Origin: Trogon surrucura
Taxonomy: Eukaryota > Chordata > Aves > Trogoniformes > Trogonidae
Direction: 5' to 3'
Length of the DNA stretch: 64,000 bases
Assembly (NCBI GenBank): GCA_020746105.1
Contig: CM036626.1
Coordinates: forward strand, 14,836,001 to 14,900,000
Positions 9,801 through 22,672 of this stretch are shown here, in pieces; the first letter of the stretch is position 1, and each line of letters opens with the position of its first letter. Made by a program: the position numbers and the translations under genes. Under the pieces are notes generated by a model. It worked only from the letters and a program-made list of their open reading frames with translations, ran no database searches and had not been told where the DNA came from.

Positions 9801-12800
9801 CTACTAAGGAGCTTCTCATAAGTAGATATTTTGCATTGATTTGTGAACAGTTGCAGAGAACACAAACTTTAACACATCTAACCTACACAGTTAGCAATGG
9901 AGAAGGCTGTTAAAGGTGTGCTTGCAGGTGCTGGACTCTGTGTTTCTCCTCAGGAAAGTGGTCTGCAAAGAAAAGTTACCACCTTTGTAAATGTTTCGAT
10001 GTATGTTGTTCCTGGAACAAACTGTTGTATTTGCTCTGGGAGGTACTACAGATGTGGTAGAAAAGCTGGAGAGGAAAGGACAGAAAAAGCTTTTAAAAGC
10101 TGATTGTGAGCCTTGTTTTCACATTACTTGAAGTAACAAGCAATCTTTGTCATTTTTTAGAGAGAAATGAGTCTGGGGAGAATCATAAGTAAGGGTAAGA
10201 GTCAGGAAAAAATCTTTTCCTTTTGTTGGCTTTTGTGATTCTCATTTGCCTTACGGCTCTCTGTCCTAGCCCTTCAAAAATTCATGTTTATTTTTAATCC
10301 CCATCTGGGGCTTCCTATGCAAAGTGAAGCTGGTGTGTTCTGCCTAATGGGGCCTTGCACTTGTAGTCCTTCTTTTGAAAACGCTGTAGCCTCTGTAGGA
10401 AATGGATCTTTTTTGTCTTGTGCATGGTTTGTACATTTTTAGGTGCTGACACAGTATAATTAAAATTGAAGAAGGTAGGGAAGGCATTTAGAAACAGTAA
10501 TTACTGGTATGTCAGTAACAAAATTAGCGAGAAGTGAGTATGAAAAGAGAAATTGGCCTTCTTTGAACAGCTTTAGTAGATCCATCCTGCCTATGGGCTT
10601 AAAATGTTGTATTTGAGTTGCAGGACTGGGGATGTACCTGTAGCTGCCACCAATGATAAAAATTCCCTTAATCTTGGTGAGGAAATTAGCTGTCCTCTCC
10701 TTTTGCATATTAAATACTGGTTAATTAATTGATCACTCATGGATGTGCTGGTGCTTACTGTACAAGTCCACAGTGTGGGTGGTTGCATCACAAGAGGTGG
10801 GGGGCCGTGAAAGCATCTGTGGAAGGTCTGCTTCCAGAGAAACAGCCCTTTAGCTCTGGTGAATATGTATGAGCCTCGCTTGCCGTTTAGTCTTAGGCCT
10901 GTAGGGCTGTTTGAACATTTTGGCAGGGCTTGGTTTTCCTGGATCAAAGAAATATGAGCTGAAGCTTAGCTCTGCCCAAGATGCTGGTCCTGCAGAGTTG
11001 CAAAGGAAAACAAATAGTACTCAGTTTGCTTTCAGGGTCTATAAACCTGTTTGTAGTAGACTAATTTCAAAACCAGTTTTTATAGTCAAGTAGTACAGGA
11101 GAATAAGCGAAGGAAAGTTATGGGGGTTTGGGTTTTTTTGTTGGTGTTTCTTTGTTTTGTTTGTTTTTTTTTAAAATGGAAGATGTGAATTGCCTACATG
11201 TGGTTCTTTCCTACTTATTTTTTTAGGTTGAGCTGGTTTGATCTCTATCAAGCGTGTTAAGATAAGCATCTGAAGCTAGTTACTGTGCTCAATAGTTTAC
11301 CTGGAAATAAGTATTTGCTTTTAGTAGCGATGGGTATGAGCTGCAGAAGGATCTCATAATGCCAGGTACATATTGGTTTGATCGTTGGGTTCTGATCCCG
11401 CCTTTGATACCATTCTTCTAAGCTCAGGGTAATTTGGATACTTTTCCCTTCAACCTGATCCCTGCCCTGTTCGTTCCATACATAAAAGTATCCCTGTGGA
11501 CAATCAAATCTTCATAGCCTAGAAATTGCTATTCTGATTTCAAAAAACCTTTGAGACCACAGTCCCATCACTGAAGGTTGTTAGGAGCAGTCCCCACACA
11601 AGTGCCGTTTAGAATTTTAAACAGGTCTCACTCATTGAGTCATTCGCTGCAGCATGAAGACTTGACTTGAGAAAGACACAGAATTGTTGCATTACTGCTG
11701 TATAAGCTCTCATCCCTGCCTGAAACTAGATTCTTTTTTTCTTTGTTATTTTACACATTTATTTGTTTCTCAGTAAAGTTTTGTTTAGGGATGTGCTTTT
11801 CAGTATTTTGATGTTTTTACTATTTTGAAGGCATGCAAATTTTGAAAATTGTATCTTGTAACTATGGCAAAGCTCAGCAGATAATAGCAATGATCATATC
11901 CGTAATTGGTGTTTTCTTTTCTGATGGAAGTAATTAAAAATTGTTTTAATATTTTCAAACTGAGCTTCTACCTTCAGCTAAAGGGACCATGATACTGGAG
12001 GCAGCTGAATGTGCATGAGTTGTTTCTTTGGTGCAAGAGGACTGGAGTGTTTTGTAGGAGCCTGGCTTTCCAACTAGCATTAGGGGCTAATGTTTAAATA
12101 TACATTGAAGCTTAAAAAAGCTTTATCAAGAAGATAAAATGCTGTACAAAAATTATGTGCTTTGATTTTTTAACTCCACGCAAGGTCAGACTGCCACGAG
12201 TCTCGCACTGCAGAGTGAGTCAAACGTGTATCTTGGGAGCAGCTCACCAAACAGGTTAGCAGCCCTCTGCAATCATGACTGATGTGGTAACTGTTTCTGA
12301 GGATTCTGGGCAGGGCTTAAAGGTTCTTATGCACCTGGCTTCGCCATATTTGTGCATGCTGAAGCTGCTGAAGATTTAAATGTTGATGATCTCAAATGAG
12401 GGTCAAAAATCTCACAAAAATTTAATATATGACTTGCAATTAATTACATCCCATCTCACACAATTTAATACATCTGCATTTATACTGTGAATGACACTTT
12501 TTGCAAAAAAGTTATTTAAGACCACCAAAACACTATGAATAGTACTTTTTGCCTGTATTTGCATTTAATATGTCTAATCTCTGGTACAACTGAAATCAAG
12601 TTACATTTTCTTTAGTTGATGGCAGTGGTTTTATTTCCTTTCATCCCCGGCTTCTACTTTCTCTTCACTAAGGGAACACTTTATCAGAAAAGGAACATAA
12701 AGGTTAGAGCACTGTACTGTATTAAAAATAGTCTTACTTTATGTGTGTATTTCCTCAAGTATTTGTTCACATGCTTACAACAATCAATTTATTCTCACTG

Positions 12801-14290
12801 TGTACTCTAAATTAGTGTTGTTTCCCTGCACAGCAAAACAGTTAGTAAAAACGAAAATCTCAAATCCATAAATTATCTTAAAAAAACCTCAACAACCTAG
12901 AAAAATTACAGAGGTTTGCAAAACTCTTCATCACAGAATGTCAGCTGAAATGTACTCTGACAGTTGTGAAAGTACTGATCACTTGGGTATCTTCAGGTAG
13001 GTGATTATCAGGAAACTAAACTAAGCGTGACCATCATTTATGCTACTACCCTGAGAGATAAACTTGATTTTGCCTCTGTTTGGCTGTCCTTCTGCAGTAC
13101 AGTAGCTTTTATTGATCCACATTTTCTTGCTCCTTGATCCTGCCCATAAAACTTCCTGCAGCTGGGGGGCAGCGGTAACTGTACTAGGCCAGCTGGCCTA
13201 GTTTTGGCCTCTTGGAACATGTGGAGAACACCCCTCCTGAAACCATGATGAGTTTTGAGGGCTGGGTAGACAGGAGGTGGAATGAAAGTCTTCAAAAAGA
13301 AAAGGCACCGTAGCTTGCTCTGCTCCTGGGTGCTGTAGCTAAGTGGGCTGGAAGCAATGCCATTGGTTGCAAAGTGCTTGCTGTGGCAGATGATGAGTCC
13401 CCAGAGGGAGATCCTGCCAGCGCCGAGGTGCTGTAGGAAGAGGTGCGACGTCACGTCGAGGCCTGGCCAGGGGAAGGCAGTTTATCAAGGCAGAGTTTTT
13501 CTGGATCTGTGTGTGGGTGGCTTCCTGCTGGAGCCTGAAGAGCTGTCAGCATTGCCTTTTTGTGACAATAGTGTGGGGGAAAGCTATGCAGGAGAAGTCT
13601 TGAAGAGCTAAGAAATGGTTTAAAATACTTTTCTTTCATGCTTTGCGGAAAGACCACTACATTGCTTTTAACAAAAGAGAGATCATAATCACCTATTTTT
13701 TAAGAAGAGTATTTGGTTGTGTGCTCCTGCAAATTCTTTTATGAAGACCTTGAAAGGAATAGTTAATAGGCATGTTAAAATGCGAGTAAACAAAACAATA
13801 TTCCTCCAAATGGCTCTTGTCTTTCCAAGGTCCAGCCACAGATGGTAAACGGAATAGTTTAGGATTGGAGTTAACTGTCAGCCACAAATTTCATTGGCAT
13901 CTCATTGTTACATTTTAATTGATGAAATGGCCTGTTGTTTGCTTTGTAATCAGAAGAATTCATATTGAACTACTTCTATATGTGCCATGAAAATAATTTC
14001 TGCATCTTAGTTACTCAAAGAGGATGGGCTAAATGGTTGTGTGAAATGGTGGGAGAGCTTCTGGTTCTCTTACTTCACAGTAAAATACTTACGGTTAGGA
14101 TCTGTCTGCCTGGCAAACTGCTGTAATGTCAGTGTTTTACAGCTCTTTCCTTTGAGAAGATCTTTAGCTAAGCTGCAGATTATCCCTCCGCAGGCCTTGA
14201 CTGTGGCTATGACCTTTATACAGCAGGATGTACGCTCTGCTAACCAGCAAAACTAAGTGAGGATAGCATTATAGCCCTTTTTCTTTTGAG
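6807..14290. other. Large probable intron, first part
   Basis: About 7.5 kb of AT-rich unique sequence. I find no recognisable transposon. Points inside it are an open stretch at about 6881-7170 with somewhat coding-like composition but no good splice borders, and a T/G-rich tract at 11121-11172. Two exon-like segments at 10161 and 12616 do not fit the phase chain. A moderately GC-rich patch lies at about 13130-13560. None of these supports a gene. Confidence 0.4.
11121..11172. repeat. T/G-rich low-complexity tract
   Basis: About 52 bases are made almost only of T and G (gggtttgggttttttt and tgttttgtttg units), with no fixed period. It is one of several such tracts on this strand. Confidence 0.75.
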
Positions 14291-14362
14291 TGTTGACTTA
14301 AAGTGTATGCACAGTGTTGACTTAAAGTGTATGCACAGTGTTGACTTAAAGTGTATGCACAG
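14291..14362. repeat. Perfect 3 x 24 bp tandem repeat
   Basis: Three identical, directly adjacent 24-base units occupy 14291-14314, 14315-14338 and 14339-14362. Each begins tgttgacttaaag and ends gtatgcacag. The perfect identity implies a recent expansion or gene conversion. On the minus strand the array is open and would read as an 8-residue repeat containing HCAYTLSQ, but nothing around it suggests a gene. The copy number is probably variable in the population (inference). Confidence 0.97.
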
Positions 14363-17300
14363 TGGCTGAGAGAGTTTCTCTCAAATGGAATAAAGTTATT
14401 TTCCCATGCACATAAGCTGAGAAGCTTCCCAGTGTGATATCCACTTAAAAAAAATAAGTGGAATGAAGCACAAAAAGAGAAAATTCTTGTTATCATTTAA
14501 TATTTGAAAAAGTAGTAATAGCCTATCCTATGATGCAGTCAAAATGACAGAAGTGAACATCTGGTATAACAGCAAGCAGAGCAGTAGATTAAACCCATTT
14601 TCTTGGCATTACTAAAAAGGTTAACGGTCTTGCTAGATAGTTTGGTGGGTTTAATATTAAGGTTGATTCATCTTTTTTACATGAAGGCTTGCAGTACTAT
14701 GAGCTTTGGAGATATGACCAAGTTCAGCACTTAAGCACACTAGTGTGTTAAGCACACTAAACTGTTGTGTTAAACTTACTGTAGACATTTATACTAAAAG
14801 AAGGTTGCAGAAATTGGTTGTTTCTGTGTACATGAAGAAGCCTGGCAGCATTGCTTTTTTGCAGTGTCATAAGTGTATTTACAATAAATGTAGCTAGCAT
14901 AAATTCTAAATGCAAACGTTTTTTTCTTTGCGAGGGGGCCAGAATGATGTATGGGTAAGCAGATCTTCCAGTCTCTTGAAGAAATGTGCTTTAATCAGCT
15001 TCATTGTATTAATTCTCTCTTAAATGTGGATTTTAATGAAAAACCTTGAAAAATGTTCTTTACTAGATTATTAAGAAAATACTTCATAATTCTCTCTTTT
15101 TTTTTTTTCCTTTTTCCTTCAGTCGGTCATTTATATTCTGCACAGACTAGAATAGCACTGTGGGGGGAGCGCTTAAATAGGAAGAAGATATTTGTCATCT
15201 GTCACACTCTGAAATTAAACTTTTGATATCGAGCTATTGCCTTAGAAATAACTTGTAAAAATCTACACGGAGAGAAAAGTACATGGTGGGGGAAGCTGTT
15301 GAACTAGTTGTTACATAACACCGTGTTAAATCCTCTGTCAATGAAGAGTTTTTAAAATATTTCTTCATGAATAAATTAAAAAAATACATACAATAAAAAT
15401 GTTAATGATTCCTTGACCACTTAGATGGATTTTTTTCCTCTGACAAAATCACAGAATGGAGGTTGAGATTCCCAGAGCTGCCACAGAGATTTCTAATGAG
15501 AAATTGATACCCAGGTTTGTTTGATGCTCAGAAGTACCAGTAGCAAGTTGTACAGAAAGTAAGTTGGGAGGAATATATACTATTTAATAATGGCTGCAAT
15601 GGAAGGAGTATTTGGTCTTTGGCATGGTATTTCTGTTTTGTGGAAGAATGTTGAGAAATTCTAAGTGAGATGATACAAAGGAGTGTCTGATCCACAGGGT
15701 TGGGTTAATAGAATGATCCTAGCTGATGAGTTTAAGACTCCTGAGGGAGAGTGATGGACTCCTCTTTCCCACAAGAGGTTTTGCTTCAAAATGCTTGCTA
15801 GAAGAAAATATCTGTTGAGTGGCTGTGTTCATTAAACCTGTAATTTGTTGGGATAAGTGAGCAACTTGTATTCTTTTCCTAAATCAGGTTGCTTGCTTTG
15901 TGGCTTTGCTTATGCCCTGTGGACAGCTTCTGCTGTCGTGTCGGAGGCTCAGAGTCATTGCTGTTACGTAACACAGTGCACAACAAATGCCTTTTCTGGT
16001 ACTCTGCATGGATATGGGTTTTTTGTCTGCTACAAGTACATCTGTCTTATTTGTAGCCGTCGTAGCCTATGGCCATGTCATTTGTTCGCCCCCAAATGTT
16101 TACTTTTTTTTGATTTTTATTTTTTGTCTCCTTTTGGCACAAAGTTGATAGCGGGTTTGATTTAGCATAACGAGACATGTGGTGTGAATGTGCCCAGGCT
16201 GTCACAGTGTAAGGACGCCTTGCAGCAGAGGTAGATGGCAGCAGCTCGCAACATGCGGATCTCCCATCTGATTCCCTTTTGGTGTGCGGTTCGCCATGCG
16301 GGAGCTGGCTCCTGCGCTGTTTGCTGGCCAGACGCCACCTCGACACACGGCCAGCGCTGCGAGTAGCCAGGAAGCCTTACGTGCTGAAGAAATGTGTGAT
16401 TTCCAGCTGGGAATGCATGAAAAGCAGCATTTTGTTAGTCCTCGGCTTGTGCTTTCGGAAAGAAGAGGTTGCTTCTAGTAAAAAAAATACTTTTCAAACA
16501 CGAATTACATTTTTTTTGGAGACCTTAAGAGATGAATCTCATTCCTTTTTGAACTAGTTTTTATGGGGTGTTTTATTGTACAGCTTTAAACTGTCTAGAA
16601 ATGTTCGTGAATTACCGAACTTATCTCTGAAGAAAATAATGTAGTGTCTATGTTGAATACAGCTGTAAAGCTCTACGGTGTCGTATAGTTATTATCTGAG
16701 GATTCTTCTAGCCCAGATCATTTTATAGAAGTAGAGAAACAAACTACTGAATAAATTAGGAATAACTCCACTTTAAGAAGCGCTGGTAAATACAGTGAAG
16801 GTGTTTGCACATAAGCTGGGTCATAGTTGTTGGTTTTTTTCAAAAAATCACTCAAGTTCTACCACAATTCTAGCTCCATTTGTTAGTAATAAAATGGAAT
16901 GTTTACAAAATAGATGTCTGTCTGTAAGGATGGTATTGTGCCTTTTGAGCCTACTAAGTGGTCTTCTAACTAGAGCCGCTTCAGGAGACCCAAAGTTCGA
17001 CCTCGTGTGATATGAATGATGTTGAGGCAAGTGAAGGTGGGGCAGCGCTTTGGATCTTTTAGAATATGTGGCTTTGATTCCAACACTTAAAATCTTAAAT
17101 ACCTATTTCATTATTTATTTTAAAATTGAATACCTCAGGGGAGCGAGGAAGCATACCACTTAAAAGATTTACATGATTTTTTTTCCTACATAAGATGGCC
17201 TTTGAATAAAATAGATAGAATAATTTCTTAAACCAGTAATCATAGCAAGGACAATATTGGTCAGCAACTAAATGCACAACTGTACCTAATGAAATTTTAA

Positions 17301-17445
17301 CATCAGATTCATCTGGATCTGGTACAGTTCAGGTCAAGTTGTCCCTCTGTATTTATTGCCTTAAATTAACAAGTAGAATAGTCACTGTGTGAAATACTTG
17401 TGTATATAGACATATTGTGGATTGAAGTCAGTATTTGTTTCTTAG
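14363..17445. other. Large probable intron, second part
   Basis: Unique sequence, mostly AT-rich. It contains a compact inverted/direct repeat at 14731-14759 and a poly(T) run near 15099-15110. It also holds a CpG-rich patch at about 16195-16395, described separately. I see no supported exon. Confidence 0.4.
16195..16395. other. CpG-rich patch inside AT-rich DNA
   Basis: About 200 bases hold roughly a dozen or more CpG dinucleotides (for example in 'tgcggttcgccatgcggg' and 'cagcgctgcgag'). CpG is sparse on both sides. Frames are open on both strands here but none has convincing splice borders. It could be a small CpG island with promoter or enhancer activity, an unrecognised exon, or the remains of a GC-rich repeat. 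I cannot decide from the sequence alone. Confidence 0.35.
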
Positions 17446-17500
17446 GTTTTGAATGCCTTTTTTCATCATTTGAATTCTCCATCTTTAAAACAAAGACAAG
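17446..17500 (+). CDS. Candidate 55-nt coding exon of an unrecognised gene
   Basis: The borders are good: the acceptor 'gtatttgtttcttag' and the donor 'acaag|gtaaga'. Read with its first two bases completing a codon, the frame is open (FECLFSSFEFSIFKTKT) and ends in phase 2. That matches the start phase of the candidate at 22621. Another frame is also open but would not carry through the following exons. The peptide is rich in aromatic and beta-prone residues, like the peptides from the next two exons. I cannot name the protein. Confidence 0.35.
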
Positions 17501-20500
17501 GTAAGAGAATAAAGACAAAAAATAGGAAAAAAAAACCCAGTAAACCAAAACCACAACCCAACTCCAAGCCTTTTTTTCCCCTGCACTAGAGTTAACATTT
17601 CCATTGACAAAACATCCCCAAAGAAGTACTCTGTATATTGTAAAGTTTCAGCCAAGGCTTTTCTGTAACACTGAGGCACAGCCGCTTCCAGAAGAGGTTT
17701 TGACGTGGTGCCGTAACACTGTTATGATCAGCTCTGCTGTCTTCTTCCTAACACAGCTTAGTTCACTAATGAAGTAAAGCATCTTTGAGGGCATCAGTGA
17801 GCTCAGGTCTCCCAAGTAAAATGGATGGGATTATTTTAATTAGTGCACCTGTACCTTTCGTGACCAAGAAGAGCAGCAGTGTGTCGGGTGCCTACAACTC
17901 TTCTCTAGCCTCAAGAGCAACTCAAAGTGCCTGGAATTTCACCTTGATTTTAAAGTCAGCCACTTTGATAAAGAAAGCACGAGGTTTGCATGTTTGAAAA
18001 TATAAGGCTGCTATGGGGCAGTGTTTCCAGATGACACTTCTAGCTAGATCTTGTCTGAGAGACAGAACAACCTCTTTAGAAGAGCGCCCTTGACTCGTAG
18101 AACAGAACAAGGAAACCCGTCACTTGCTGCCTTTTCAGTTCGTCATCTGATGAGAGATGACAGTAGATGTACGACAGCCACTGAGAGGCTTTACTGCCTG
18201 TCTTTTTGACATATTGAGCTAACACATAGGCTGTCAGTTTTGTTTTGTAATGCTATAATTACTTATACTGAAATCCTGGGGAATTATAAGAAGGATGAGA
18301 TGCATTTCACATTGTAAGCTAAACTTGAAATAATACTGTATTTATGGAAGGTGGAAACAATTGAAGGTGTAGTAGAGGTCTCTACCATTGTTGCAGGGGG
18401 GTGGTAGTGGAAGACAAAACGCCTTATAATAACCATTTAATTAAAAAATTTATTAAAAAATTAAAAAATTACTCTTTCCATGGTAATGTATTTTGTAAGT
18501 ATCAGTGTAGTTTCTTACCTGTTGTCTTACCTGACTTGCAAATGTTGTGATTTTATTTCTCTACCAGCTTGAATTGCAGATGCACAGTTGATGATGGAAT
18601 TTTTTTCTAATGCCACAGCCCTCATATTGTCTGTGTTATATGCTAGAGTGTCCACTTTAGAACAGTGGCCTGTTGCTTTAACCTGGACTAGTGTTTCATT
18701 CATTCAGTGCTCAAACATGATAAACTTTGTCTGAGGATGCCAGAGCCAAACAGAGTGGGATTTTGTGATCTTTTCCAGTGCACAAGATGAAAGCACTAGC
18801 CAGCAGGAAGCCTTTCCTCCCAGAGGCAGTCCTTATATAGCTGATTTATTTATCCCAGCTTCACCCAAAGCTCTGCTGTTTATATTAACAAAGGAATCAT
18901 CCTTGATTCAAAATCTACATCCATGTTAACTTTAACAAATTGAGTTTATTTTGTTTAGCTTAAGAGATGTTACTGTATAGCCGTGGCATTCTGGGACATA
19001 AGAAAGAAATATGGTGACACTGCAGTGAATATCCCTTGCTGGAATTTGGTGTAAATTGAAAAATACAAAGCAAATTTGACCTGCCTAAGCTCACATAGAA
19101 ATTTTAGCTTTGTTCAGTGTTATGCCAAATACTGATACCGTCTTTCTAATTTTATTAAAGGTTTTGTCTTTACGAAGATCGTTCTCCACGTATACATATG
19201 TAATGATGGACAACATATTTTTCAGGCGGATCCTCATGGATTTGTGCATCAAAATAAGAATCTCTCATTATAGCTTTGTAAATTACATTTAAGCTAGCTT
19301 TTGTGAACTTACATGTGTATGCTTTGTCCATGGGCTGTGAAGGAGTAAATCAAATAAAGGAAATAATGGAAAATCTTAACTACTAGATACCAAGGGTGCA
19401 CATATTGAGTAGTGGAAAATACTGCAAGTGGAAAAGCTCTTTTCAGGTGTTGGAATAATTGTGTTGTTTGAAACATACGACTAGAACAGTTTAAACAGTT
19501 ATTAAGGAATGTTGCCAGATCGTATCGCTGCAATCATGCATATAGATTGGTGATCCCCATGCAGCACTACAAAATGTGTGAATGAGGTGCACTTACTAAA
19601 AATAAACCTGTTGAGTGCCATTCCTAAATTGCCATAGAATACTGGATAAGCGATGCAATTTTAGCGGTACAAAATTATCACCAAGATTGAGTTAAAAAAC
19701 ATGTTTTAAACTCGCTTGTAATGTTGCAGCTAGAAATGATAAAATAGTTGCAGACCTTTGTTTGCCTGAGCACTCGTCAGTGTTTAAAAAACAAAACAAA
19801 CCGGATTCCACTGAACAGCAAACCCATAGGAGCAGTCCAGTAGGATGGAAATACTGCCTTGAGCTGAGGTTGGGGTTGGGTATGGTACAGAGGATGAATA
19901 AGCGTGCACAGCGTATGTGCACCTTGTAAGAAGGCACCATGCAGTATTTTGCAGGTTTCACCTGGTGTCAGTAAATTATCTCGGAGTATCTACGACTGGT
20001 CTTTAATCAGCCTCAGATTAGTTCATTTAACTTGGAGCCCTTGTAGTTCTTCTGCTCTTGTATAACTTGCAAGAAGTATTGGTGCATTCTGGTTGTTTGG
20101 AAACACCTGGTAGACGTACAGTTCTTGGAGTAGGTTCTTTCTCTTCCCCACCCCACCCCTTTTAGAAGAATTCGTCAATATTTAATCAAATTTCCCTTGT
20201 GCCCCTACATCCCGAACAGAATCAGTTTTCTTTCTTGTGAGGAACTTGTTTGCTGATGAAGGTCTGCTGTTGCTACCTCTGTGACTCTCCTCATATTTTA
20301 GGATATTGAATAAATGGGAACTCGTATCAATTTCTTTACAGTTCAGTTTGACTTGGGAAGATGAAACCTTTCTCTAGTCAGAAACAGTCTTAACAATCTA
20401 TAAACTACTTTTCTCTCTAGCAAAAATCTTTGATTACCAATTTCTGTATGGTTATTCATACTTTCAGCTATGAAATTGCAGGAATACTGAGTTTCTGCTC

Positions 20501-22620
20501 CAGCAAGGGCTTAAGATATTTAGGGAAATAAATGAAACAAAAGGAATTTTATTTAACAATAAATTTTGTATCAGTCTAACTTTTTTCCATGAGTGACTGG
20601 CTTCCTGAGATCAAACTCCTTTACAGGGTGTTTTACAGCAGTATGTGGTACCTTTTAAAAACTGTAATTTTCCAAATGCTGGGAATGCTAAATGAAGACA
20701 TAAAGAAATATTGATCTGACAGAGTAATTGGTGATCAAAGCACCAATGCATTTTAAAACTAGCATTGATTACTCTGGGATTTACGGTTTTATAATCCTGG
20801 GCTATGGTTTTGTTATCTTTCCAGTCTGAAAATGTTGAGTCTCTCTAGAGTCAGACAAATAATATTGAGAACACTGATTAGACATTTCTTTGAATTTATC
20901 ACCCTAGTATTTGAGGACTTTTTTGTTATCTTCTAAGTTTATACTCAAAACCAGTCTCAGAGAAGTGGAAGAAATACTTCACTGATGAGACAGATGGAGG
21001 CAGAGGCATTAATGCCGTACCTGTACTGCCAGGCAGAATGACGTATCTTCTTGCAGCCTGAGCCTCCAACAGCAAGTACCGCGAGCTCAGACAAGTATCC
21101 CCATCGCCATGGCTGGCTGTGCTGCTTCGAGTCCTGAGCTCAGAATCCCCCTCCTTACTCATTTAATTTACTTTACATCATTATTATCTCCACCTGTTAA
21201 GTGTTGACTTGCTGTACTTTAAAGCTGTTGCATTCAGGTATTTTCCCCTAATATGTCTCCCCGTGTACAGTTGGTTTGATTTGTGGGGTTACTTGCAAAC
21301 TGCCTGGAATGGTATCCGACGCATGGGTTGCATTGCTGGTCCACGGACGAGATAGACTGCCTTTGCTTAACTCCAGTACTGTCCATGCAACTCAGAATAA
21401 TAGAACTCTAGTTTTCAGCCATTTTCATGTATTGTCATAATGGGAAATCTAAATAATGATGAGGGAAAGTGATGTTGGTAGCCTGGGTAGTGGAACAAGG
21501 TGTTTGACTTAGAACTGCTGCAAGTACTTCCGTTGGCATAGCATGAAAGAAAGATATTTTGAACACTTGTAGTAATTAGATTCCATGGCACTTCTGTCAA
21601 GTGGGTTAGCCTGTTTCTTGGCCAGATTTCAATTTAATTCATTATGTGTCACCTGCCTACCTTAGCCTTGATTCTCAAAAAATTTGTATCATCCTTTTAA
21701 TTTCTGACCTGAACAGGTGTGCAGCGTTCACAGTGAAACCTAGAGATTCAAAGAACTCTTTTTTGGCTGTTAATAGCATAATGTGCATTCAATTTGTGTA
21801 TCCGTTTGTTATGTTCCAATAGTGCTTAAAAAAGTTGAAAGAGAAATCGATATTCCGAAACTCCTAGAAGGTTGCATTTGCTGTGTAACTGCATAAATAT
21901 CACAGCTTAGCAGAGCAGTTATCTGACTAGTGGTGAGGTGATATGTTTAACAAGAATGTATGCTTATCAAGTTGTGTCTTGACAAATATGATCCATGCAG
22001 AGTATTATGTCTCTGCTTGCTTAAAATCATCTCCAGAAGTTTTTAAAACAGACTGTTTGTTTAAAATTTAGTAATCCTATAGATTTGTGAACCCAGGGGG
22101 TATCTAGATGTTTGTCTTGATGTAATTCTTTGAAGAGATGTTTGTTTTCATCTTCTCCAAAAGTTACTTAATGAAACTTTTATAGACCCTGATTCATGCA
22201 TATATTTATTTACTAGACCTTTTTCACTTCAAAATATTTGACTCTAAAAAGAATTGAGGTTATCAGCTTTATTTAAGACTCATCTACCTCAAAGCTGTTA
22301 CAGAATAATTATAAATGGCAACGAGTGTAATAGCTTTTACGTGTATTATTATTTTGGAGTTTTTAATTAGACAATTTTTAATGCTTCAGTTATTTTGGAA
22401 GGTGTGTTAGATTTTTTTTTAAAAGACTTTAATTTTGCGCTTGGGGAGTCATACAGAAGAAATGACGTTATTTGTTGTGCAATAAACTCATTCAAATGTA
22501 AATGAAACCAGATGCTTTTAAATTATTGGACCACTGTTTTTTCTCAGGTTTTACATTAATTGTATCCAGTCATAAATTATATTTCCAAAATTGAAAATAC
22601 TTATTCTTTATTTTTATTAG
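17501..22620. other. Probable intron
   Basis: About 5 kb of AT-rich unique sequence. An A-rich stretch with CCC interruptions lies at about 17514-17575. A short AT-rich repeat of 'attaaaaaatt' type is at 18438-18470. No transposon or exon is recognisable. The last 300 bases (about 22300-22600) are very AT-rich, with TTTTTAATTAGAC-like strings. Confidence 0.4.
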
Positions 22621-22672
22621 GGTTTGCGTGCTGTGGCACAAAGATTGCATCACTCTGTGCACTGTGTTCATG
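22621..22672 (+). CDS. Candidate 52-nt coding exon of an unrecognised gene
   Basis: The borders are strong: the acceptor 'tctttatttttattag' and the donor 'catg|gtaagc'. In the frame joining it to 17446 and 32465 it gives R (split codon) followed by VCVLWHKDCITLCTVFM and ends in phase 0. The exon at 32465 begins in phase 0. A second open frame (GLRAVAQRLHHSVHCVH) would need the extra segment at 32118-32149 between this exon and 32465. I favour the first reading, because that hydrophobic, beta-like peptide resembles its neighbours. All three frames are open, so frame choice rests on the neighbours. Confidence 0.45.

Noticed and set aside
10161-10194. 28- or 34-nt segment between 'cattttttag' and two gtaag-type donors
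   Set aside because: Neither length fits the neighbouring phases without a stop, and so short a segment with good-looking borders is expected by chance in this much sequence.
12616-12702. 87-nt exon-like segment (acceptor ttttctttag, donor aaag|gttaga) with an open hydrophobic frame
   Set aside because: It is phase 0 on both sides and cannot sit between the candidate exons at 6725 (ends phase 1) and 17446 (starts phase 1) without meeting a stop. The donor is also weak.
13038-13454. 138-codon minus-strand open frame
   Set aside because: It lies over a moderately GC-rich patch, has no recognisable motif, and lacks splice borders.
14291-14362. Possible CRISPR-like array
   Set aside because: The three 24-base units are directly adjacent with no spacers, in a vertebrate genome. 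It is a simple tandem repeat.
15447-15480. 'atcacagaatgga' resembling a CR1 3' end
   Set aside because: The match ends after about a dozen bases, and the diagnostic 'ggaagggacc' is absent.
20926-21162. 78-codon minus-strand open frame with an ordered-looking peptide
   Set aside because: No homology that I recognise and no partner exon. The GC-richer composition locally reduces stops.
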